Shown: one piece after another, positions 5,551 to 9,603 of the stretch
Numbering within the stretch: the stretch's first letter is position 1
Layout: the number at the start of each line of letters is the position of its first letter
DNA from: Spirochaetaceae bacterium
Lineage (GTDB): Bacteria > Spirochaetota > Spirochaetia > Treponematales > Breznakiellaceae
Length of the DNA: 9,603 bases
Assembly: GCA_031280705.1 (NCBI GenBank)
Contig: JAITGJ010000159.1
Location: 1-9,603, forward strand
Direction: 5' to 3'
Program-made: the position numbers and the translations under genes
Notes under the pieces: model-generated
Told to the model about the DNA's origin: nothing
The model's input: only the letters and a program-made list of their open reading frames with translations
The model's database searches: none

Positions 5551-6257
5551 TAGCGGTCAAGCGATAAAGCTTCTACCATATAGCGAATATCATGGCCCGA
5601 TGATACGGGGGAGCGGGTCTCCACGACAAATATCAGGGCGCCGTCATCGGGGGCCATGATCACCCGGCGTATCTGGTAGGTGGTGATGCGGGACCGGCGC
5701 ACATCAGGCGATCCGGCGCGCAGGGTAACGCGGCCGCGGCCCGGCCAGGTCTGCTCCAGTTCGATATGAAAAGACGAGGTAAGGTCCGCGGCCACGCCGT
5801 AGGTCCGGGTAACGATAGTCGCCCGGTAATCCACTTCCCGCTCAAAATCCCGGAAATCAATGGTTTCCCGTTCTATGCCGTCAAGCAGGCCCACGTACAG
5901 GAGCCGCCCCCGGGTAAGAAAATTCACCCCGTGCTGTTTCGCCAGTTCCGTATTGGTGGTAAGAAGCCGGTAGAACGCGCCGGAGCCGTCCTGCCCGGAT
6001 TCAGCCGGGGCGTTGTGCGTGTAGGAAAGCCGTCCGCCCGCGATAAAATTGTTCCGGGCCACGTTGACGGCGTACAGCTCGGCCCAGGGCCGTAGAGTGC
6101 CCCCCCGGATACCGTACTGGCCGAACATATACACCGCGCCGTCCCCGGAAAAGCCAAGGTCTACATAGGTGGACGTGTCCCCCGCTTCGGCGTTCCATAA
6201 AACAACCGTTAAAAGGACGCATAAAGAGAAAAATTTTTTCAGTTTTTTCAGGATCAT
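5550..6257 (-). CDS. Secreted DUF2259-like protein of unknown function
   Basis: A 235-residue exported protein. Residues 1-25 form a classical signal peptide: K-K-L-K-K, a hydrophobic core, then A-E-A followed by G-D, a good signal peptidase I site. The mature start, Y-V-D-L-G-F-S-G-D-G (31-40), Y-M-F-G-Q-Y-G (43-49) and W-A-E-L-Y-A-V-N-V (58-66), resembles from memory the DUF2259/COG5497 family of predicted secreted proteins common in Treponema; no function is known. The ATG at 6255-6257 is chosen because GGGAG lies about six bases upstream and it places the signal peptide at the N-terminus; an upstream GTG (6296) would add 13 residues and has a poor site. The gene is bounded by MITE-like copies on both sides, and its TAA stop spans the junction with copy 1. 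It is not obviously in an operon with the receptor genes, being separated by 187 bases. Confidence 0.8.
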   Translation of the reverse strand: MILKKLKKFFSLCVLLTVVLWNAEAGDTSTYVDLGFSGDGAVYMFGQYGIRGGTLRPWAELYAVNVARNNFIAGGRLSYTHNAPAESGQDGSGAFYRLLTTNTELAKQHGVNFLTRGRLLYVGLLDGIERETIDFRDFEREVDYRATIVTRTYGVAADLTSSFHIELEQTWPGRGRVTLRAGSPDVRRSRITTYQIRRVIMAPDDGALIFVVETRSPVSSGHDIRYMVEALSLDR

Positions 6258-6326
6258 AAAAAGCTCCCGGGCATTTTTGAGCGGAAGGGCCTCCACCTTC
6301 TCATGATGAGACCATTCCGCCGCGTA

Positions 6327-6456
6327 AGAGCCTGTTCAAATTGTAGATTTTTACGGTCAATAGACCGCAAAAATCCCGATTTTCGGCTCTTTTGGAGCCT
6401 GCAAGGTAGAATTTTGGCGTTTGCAACGCCAAAATTCCAGATTTTGAACAGGCTCT
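6327..6456. mobile_element. MITE-like element, copy 2
   Basis: A 130-bp element in the same orientation as the copy at 5420-5550, sharing most of its bases. It has the same terminal inverted repeat AGAGCCTGTTCAAA and the same internal hairpins: TACGGTC with GACCGCA around 6352-6368, and GGCGTTTGCAACGCC at 6416-6430. It lies in the divergent spacer between the DUF2259-like gene and the membrane-protein gene. The left flank is TA and the right flank AA; copy 1 has CA and TA. That would fit insertion at TA with later drift, but does not prove a target duplication. Confidence 0.78.
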
Positions 6457-6556
6457 AAGGCGGCGTCTGTTTATTCGTTTCCAGGCATGAATAATCAAAC
6501 GCTCCCTTCCCTTCAATATCGGAGGGAAATTTTTCCGCCTTGAGCAGATGGGGTAA
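6457..6556. promoter_or_regulatory. Leader of the membrane-protein gene; promoter not resolved
   Basis: This 100-bp stretch must carry the plus-strand promoter unless the MITE-like copy provides it. GGAGGG at 6521-6526 is a strong Shine-Dalgarno-like site, but no start codon follows at the right distance in the coding frame. AATAAT (6490-6495) is -10-like without a recognisable -35. Confidence 0.25.
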
Positions 6557-7408
6557 ATGACCTACAATGGGGACATGACCATTTCAAGCCGCAACAATGT
6601 GATCCGTGCCGGGATAGTGATTGCGGCGGGCCTTTCCGTACTGACCGTGCTGGCCGCGAGCCGGGCGCTGTCCTGGATGCCGGAGGCGGTCTCCCGCGCG
6701 GCGGCGCGGACACCGGGCCTTTTTCCGGCTCTCGCGGCGCGCTTCTTTCCCCCCGCGCCCTGGGCGCCCGCCGTTTCCATGGCGGCGAGCCTTTTGTTCG
6801 CGATGGGCGGCCTGATCCTGATCCTGTACTACTTTGAGAAAACCGCCGCGAGCGAACTTATCTTTGTCGTTTTTTTTGTGTTTTCCCTGGCGCTGGAATC
6901 CGCCCGCATCATGATCCCCCTCATGCGGGCGTGGAATCTGCCCGGCGTGTTCGGCGTCATGGCCGCGCGCGCCCTCCTCTTTGCCCGTTCCGCGGGACTC
7001 TTTTCGCTTTTTGCCGCGGGGATCTGCGCCGCGGGCCTTGACGCGCGGCGGCAGGCAAACATCATTCTGGTGATTGTGCTTGCGGGCCTCGTCATCGCCC
7101 TCAATATGCCCCTGGACAGCCTTTCCTGGGACACGAGCCTCTGCCTCCAAAGCGGCTATAATTCCATGATCCTCATCATCGAGATAAGCGCGGGCGTTAC
7201 CGGCGCGCTGAGTTTTGTCGTGTCCGCCCATAGCCGGGGTTCGCGGGAGTTCGTTACCGCCGGGGCCGGCGCCTTTCTCGCCTTTGTGGGCCGGAGCATC
7301 CTGCTCCGCTCCGACACCTGGGTTACGCCGCTCCCGGGGCTTCTGCTGCTCGCGGCGGGCGCCTGGCTCCTCTGCGGCCAGCTTCACCGGGTATACCTCT
7401 GGCTCTAA
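6557..7408 (+). CDS. Polytopic integral membrane protein, function unknown
   Basis: A 283-residue protein made of about seven or eight hydrophobic segments: near 16-37, 70-92, 100-121, 131-160 (one or two), 166-184, 202-222, 231-250 and 256-275. Charged patches such as D-A-R-R (162-165) and S-R-G-S-R (226-230) sit in the loops. I do not recognise a family; no transporter or enzyme motif stands out. The ATG at 6557 directly follows an in-frame TAA and has GGGG only three bases upstream; the ATG at 6575 (six residues shorter) is also possible. The 162-bp gap to the ligase gene contains an inverted repeat, so co-transcription is uncertain. A lipid-related role by association with the acyl-CoA ligase would be a guess. 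Confidence 0.75.
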   Translation: MTYNGDMTISSRNNVIRAGIVIAAGLSVLTVLAASRALSWMPEAVSRAAARTPGLFPALAARFFPPAPWAPAVSMAASLLFAMGGLILILYYFEKTAASELIFVVFFVFSLALESARIMIPLMRAWNLPGVFGVMAARALLFARSAGLFSLFAAGICAAGLDARRQANIILVIVLAGLVIALNMPLDSLSWDTSLCLQSGYNSMILIIEISAGVTGALSFVVSAHSRGSREFVTAGAGAFLAFVGRSILLRSDTWVTPLPGLLLLAAGAWLLCGQLHRVYLWL

Positions 7409-7465
7409 GGAAGCACTGATTTATTCAACCGGGAATTCGCCATATATGGCGCAATCAGCGTTGCC
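7409..7465. repeat. Imperfect inverted repeat with a perfect 14-bp palindrome at its core
   Basis: GGAAGCACTGATT (7409-7421) directly after the membrane-protein stop codon and AATCAGCGTTGCC (7453-7465) pair at 10 of 13 positions. Between them lies CGCCATATATGGCG (7438-7451), a perfect palindrome. The whole could be a 3' stem-loop for the upstream gene; it lacks a T-run. It could also be a remnant of an insertion element end. Confidence 0.4.
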
Positions 7466-7528
7466 CTAAACAGCGTCTTTTCCATTAGACAAATTTGATT
7501 TCGACACAAGAAAGCTGTTTTGGTTGCA

Positions 7529-7544
7529 AAAAAACGCGTTTTTT
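7529..7544. repeat. 16-bp perfect palindrome before the ligase gene
   Basis: AAAAAACGCGTTTTTT is its own reverse complement. It lies 27 bases upstream of the chosen ligase ATG in a markedly AT-rich patch. It may bend DNA or bind a dimeric regulator; chance in an A/T-rich leader is possible. Confidence 0.4.
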
Positions 7545-7570
7545 ACTCGACAAAAATTCAAAATGTGTTT

Positions 7571-9334
7571 ATGATGATGAATATGTTGAAACCTGAAGAG
7601 TATCTTGCCGGTTGGCCGGATATGCCGTATCCGAATTTTACCGCATGGCTTGACGCCATCGCCGCGAAATGGCAGGACAAGACCGCCATTTTATACCGCG
7701 CAGGCGGACAGAAGGACTTTTCCACCTGGTCATTCCGCTTTCTCCAGGCCGAATGCAGGCGCGTTGCCCACGGGATCCTCGCGGCGGGCCTGCAAAAGGG
7801 GGACCGGGTGGTTCTGTGGGCGGAAAACCGCCCCGAATGGATGGCCGTGTGGCTTGGGACGCTTATCGCCGGGTGCGTCATCGTACCGGTAGACTTTCTC
7901 GCGCCGGAAAAAGAATGTGAAAATATCATCCGCCTTACCCGTGCGCGGGCGTTTTTCTATTCCGCCCGTAAACAGAATTTCGCGTCTTCCCTTGCCGCGG
8001 CGGGCATCCGGCTTGACGCGCTTTCCTGCATCAGCGCGGACGGGACGCCGGCCTTCGCGGACTTTGGCGCGGGCGCGGAAACACACCTTCCCGGCGTGGA
8101 CGAAACCGGCGAGCGCGATCCCGCCTCTATCGTCTTTACGTCCGGAACCACGGGCTTTGCCAAGGGCGTAACCCTCTCCCACCGGGGCATCATCGCCAAC
8201 GTCAACGCGGCCATACTGAGCCTCCGGCCCACGATGGAGGATGTGTTCATCAATGTGCTGCCCCTGCATCATACCTATCCCACCACCTGTTCCTTTCTTG
8301 CGCCGCTTTCCGTGGGCGCGGCCACGATCATCGTGGAAAAACTGGTGGGCAAAGTTGTCATTGACGATATACGGGACGCGGGCGGCACCTTCCTGATCGC
8401 CGTTCCGCTCCTCTGCGACAAGGTGATGGCGGGCATCGCCGCGGGTTACCGGAAACTGTTCCCGCCGCTCCGGGGGGCGCTGGACATCCTCCGGAAAATC
8501 GCCCTCAAAAAGGCAAACCGGGGCAACTTTGAGTGGGGCCAAACGGTGTTTCGCTTTATCCGCAAAAAGGCGGGCCTTGCGTCCATCAGGATCATGGTCG
8601 CGGGCGGCGGCGCGCTCAGCACAAAAACCGCGGACTTTTTCGACTCGTTCGGCTTCAATATTGTCCACGGATACGGGATGAGCGAAAATAGCCCCCTCAT
8701 CAGCGTGAATCTCCCGCGCCACAAAAACAACCCGTCGGTGGGGCTGCCCGTCAAATATACCGAAGTAAAAATCGTGGACCCGGACGCGAACGGCCTGGGT
8801 GAAATCGCGATCCGCTCGCCCAGTATCATGCTGGGGTATTTTGAGAACAGCGAGGCCACCGCGGAAGTTATCACGCCCGATGGCTGGCTCCTCACCGGCG
8901 ATCTGGGCCGCCTTGATGACGACGGATTTATCTATATCAACGGGCGCAAAAAAAACCTTATCGTTACGTCGGGCGGAAAAAATATCTACCCCGAAGAAAT
9001 TGAATCCCATTTTGACGGATCGCGGATCGTGGGGCAGATACTTGTCATGGGGCGGCGGGAAACGGCGCGCAACGAAAACGAGTTGATATTCGCCGTGGTG
9101 GCGCCGAATTTCGAGGCGCTGGGCGAGGACCATCCGGGGGCGGACCTTTCCGATGAGTTTATCCGGCCCCTTATCAAGCAGGAAATCGAGGCGGTAAACC
9201 GGACGCTGCCGGGCTATAAAAAAATAAGCGATTTTACCCTGCGCCGGGAGGAATTCGAAATGAACGCCCAGCGGAAGATAAAACGCTATCTGTACAAAAA
9301 CTATGCCGCATGCTCAAGCCCCGTTGAGGCTTGA
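7571..9334 (+). CDS. AMP-forming long-chain fatty acid--CoA ligase-like enzyme (ANL superfamily)
   Basis: A 587-residue enzyme that should activate a carboxylic acid, probably a fatty acid, to an acyl-adenylate and then an acyl-CoA. Core motifs are in order: the phosphate loop T-S-G-T-T-G-F-A-K-G (190-199); Y-G-M-S-E-N (368-373); L-T-G-D-L-G (441-446) with ribose-binding D444; the hinge N-G-R-K-K-N-L-I-V (457-465); and the C-terminal catalytic lysine in N-A-Q-R-K-I-K-R (K569). Length and the N-terminal P-N-F-T-A-W-L fit bacterial acyl-CoA synthetases of membrane lipid metabolism or fatty-acid salvage. The gene runs in the same direction as the membrane-protein gene, 162 bases downstream. The start is uncertain: no Shine-Dalgarno precedes the ATG cluster at 7571-7585. 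A TTG at 7520 would add 17 basic, A/T-coded residues that look non-coding. Substrate chain length cannot be read from sequence. Confidence 0.93.
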   Translation: MMMNMLKPEEYLAGWPDMPYPNFTAWLDAIAAKWQDKTAILYRAGGQKDFSTWSFRFLQAECRRVAHGILAAGLQKGDRVVLWAENRPEWMAVWLGTLIAGCVIVPVDFLAPEKECENIIRLTRARAFFYSARKQNFASSLAAAGIRLDALSCISADGTPAFADFGAGAETHLPGVDETGERDPASIVFTSGTTGFAKGVTLSHRGIIANVNAAILSLRPTMEDVFINVLPLHHTYPTTCSFLAPLSVGAATIIVEKLVGKVVIDDIRDAGGTFLIAVPLLCDKVMAGIAAGYRKLFPPLRGALDILRKIALKKANRGNFEWGQTVFRFIRKKAGLASIRIMVAGGGALSTKTADFFDSFGFNIVHGYGMSENSPLISVNLPRHKNNPSVGLPVKYTEVKIVDPDANGLGEIAIRSPSIMLGYFENSEATAEVITPDGWLLTGDLGRLDDDGFIYINGRKKNLIVTSGGKNIYPEEIESHFDGSRIVGQILVMGRRETARNENELIFAVVAPNFEALGEDHPGADLSDEFIRPLIKQEIEAVNRTLPGYKKISDFTLRREEFEMNAQRKIKRYLYKNYAACSSPVEA

Positions 9335-9337
9335 GCA
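9311..9337 (+). terminator. Stem-loop overlapping the ligase stop codon
   Basis: A perfect 10-bp inverted repeat (9311-9320 with 9328-9337) and a seven-base loop contain the last codons and the TGA of the ligase gene. No T-run follows, so it is not a classical terminator; an mRNA 3'-end structure is more likely. It encodes the final C-S-S-P-V-E-A tail, which may therefore be poorly conserved. Confidence 0.4.
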
Positions 9338-9354
9338 CTCCCTGCGGGGCCACA

Positions 9355-9399
9355 CGCACGGCGTTACTGACCGGGCGCTCTTTTGCGGGGACGTTGGGC
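9355..9399. repeat. 45-bp direct repeat, copy 1
   Basis: Begins CGCACGGCGTTACTGACC and ends GGGGACGTTGGGC. It is identical over 45 bases to 9559-9603, 204 bases downstream in the same orientation. Neither copy lies in a recognised gene. It may be part of a longer interspersed repeat family. Confidence 0.85.
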
Positions 9400-9484
9400 A
9401 GAGCCGTGTGCGGGCTAGCTGACGGGGGAGCGTTCGCGGTTTTGCGGCATAACCACGCCCCAGTTGATGTAGGCCGCGTCCGTA

Positions 9485-9507
9485 CCCAAGCCGCTCTGCG
9501 GCTTGGG
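9485..9507 (+). terminator. First hairpin of the double-hairpin element (right copy), terminator-like
   Basis: CCCAAGCCGC (9485-9494) and GCGGCTTGGG (9498-9507) pair perfectly around a TCT loop. Six T follow at 9514-9519. The order (TCT-loop hairpin, T-run, second hairpin) is the same as downstream of thioredoxin on the minus strand. Here it would serve plus-strand transcripts leaving the ligase gene, 150 bases after its stop. Confidence 0.55.
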
Positions 9508-9510
9508 CTT

Positions 9511-9537
9511 GGGTTTTTTGCCGGAGGCAAAAAACCC
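9511..9537. repeat. Second hairpin of the double-hairpin element (right copy)
   Basis: GGGTTTTTTGCC (9511-9522) and GGCAAAAAACCC (9526-9537) form a perfect 12-bp stem with a GGA loop. With T-runs on both strands it could stop transcription in either direction. Confidence 0.6.
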
Positions 9538-9558
9538 CGCAATTCTCCGGCAGGACCG

Positions 9559-9603
9559 CGCACGGCGTTACTGACCGGGCGCTCTTTTGCGGGGACGTTG
9601 GGC
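9559..9603. repeat. 45-bp direct repeat, copy 2 (cut by window edge)
   Basis: Identical to 9355-9399 up to the last base of the window, so the real repeat may be longer and may continue as a series. Confidence 0.85.

Larger units (their letters stand above)
9400..9558. other. Spacer between direct repeats; no intact gene seen
   Basis: The stretch holds the right double-hairpin element (9485-9538). On the minus strand a frame is open from about 9567 to a TAG at 9415-9417 and ends ...T-D-A-A-Y-I-N-W-G-V-V-M-P-Q-N-R-E-R-S-P-V-S. It has no credible start codon or ribosome site. It may be a decayed C-terminus or translated repeat sequence. I recognise no family. Confidence 0.3.

Noticed and set aside
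6258..6296. GTG start extending the DUF2259-like protein by 13 residues
   Set aside because: It would bury the signal peptide behind M-E-A-L-P-L-K-N-A-R-E-L-F and lacks a properly spaced Shine-Dalgarno, whereas the ATG at 6257 has one.
6584..7387. 267-aa minus-strand open frame
   Set aside because: Mirror of the membrane-protein gene; the hydrophilic Arg/Gly/His-rich product is what the complement of hydrophobic codons gives.
7520..7570. TTG start extending the ligase by 17 residues
   Set aside because: The added segment is A/T-rich, contains a 16-bp palindrome, and gives lysine-rich residues unlike the family N-terminus; an ATG cluster at 7571-7585 fits better, though neither has a ribosome site.
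7730..9133. 467-aa minus-strand open frame
   Set aside because: Antisense to the acyl-CoA ligase, whose motifs are complete; the reverse translation is rich in Arg, Gly and His without a recognisable fold.
9234..9563. 109-aa minus-strand open frame over the right end
   Set aside because: Overlaps the ligase 3' end and the repeats, is Arg/Pro/Ser-rich, and has no ribosome site or motif.

Overview
The window most likely comes from a spirochaete, probably a GC-rich Treponema-like bacterium of the termite-gut type. The clues are a loosely conserved lipobox, a DUF2259-like secreted protein, a SpoIIE-phosphatase/STAS partner-switching operon, a FadD-like ligase, and many interspersed palindromic repeats. 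This assignment is inference from protein style; there is no rRNA or other marker gene.

Layout, left to right. Positions 1-38 hold the first codons of a minus-strand gene whose N-terminus resembles Rpn / PD-(D/E)XK nuclease-family putative transposases, with a promoter so close that its mRNA may be leaderless. Next are a double-hairpin element acting as terminator and a 111-aa thioredoxin (178-513, minus). A 293-bp AT-rich spacer (514-806) follows, with a dyad around a candidate promoter and a CAG/CTG hairpin. The main block is a minus-strand operon read from 5362 down to 807: a sugar-binding-type lipoprotein, a 904-aa membrane receptor fusing a dCache-like sensor, HAMP, SpoIIE/PP2C phosphatase and RsbW-like HATPase, and a two-STAS-domain protein. 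The first two genes overlap by 4 bp and the last two are 17 bp apart. Upstream is a minus-strand DUF2259-like secreted protein (5550-6257) flanked by two direct copies of a ~130-bp element with terminal inverted repeats (MITE-like). Genes then run on the plus strand: a polytopic membrane protein (6557-7408) and a long-chain acyl-CoA ligase-like enzyme (7571-9334). The right end (9335-9603) has no convincing gene; it holds a 45-bp direct repeat and a second copy of the double-hairpin element, inverted relative to the first.

How the genes may work together: the operon looks like a complete envelope-to-cytoplasm partner-switching relay. A periplasmic small-molecule-binding lipoprotein may present ligand to the extracytoplasmic domain of the receptor. 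The receptor carries both the phosphatase and the kinase expected to act on the STAS phospho-serine of the last gene. The most unusual sequence features are an in-frame palindromic tandem repeat expanded inside the kinase domain and the pair of MITE-like repeats, one of which supplies the first base of the DUF2259 gene's stop codon (as read on the plus strand, its last base reaches 5550).
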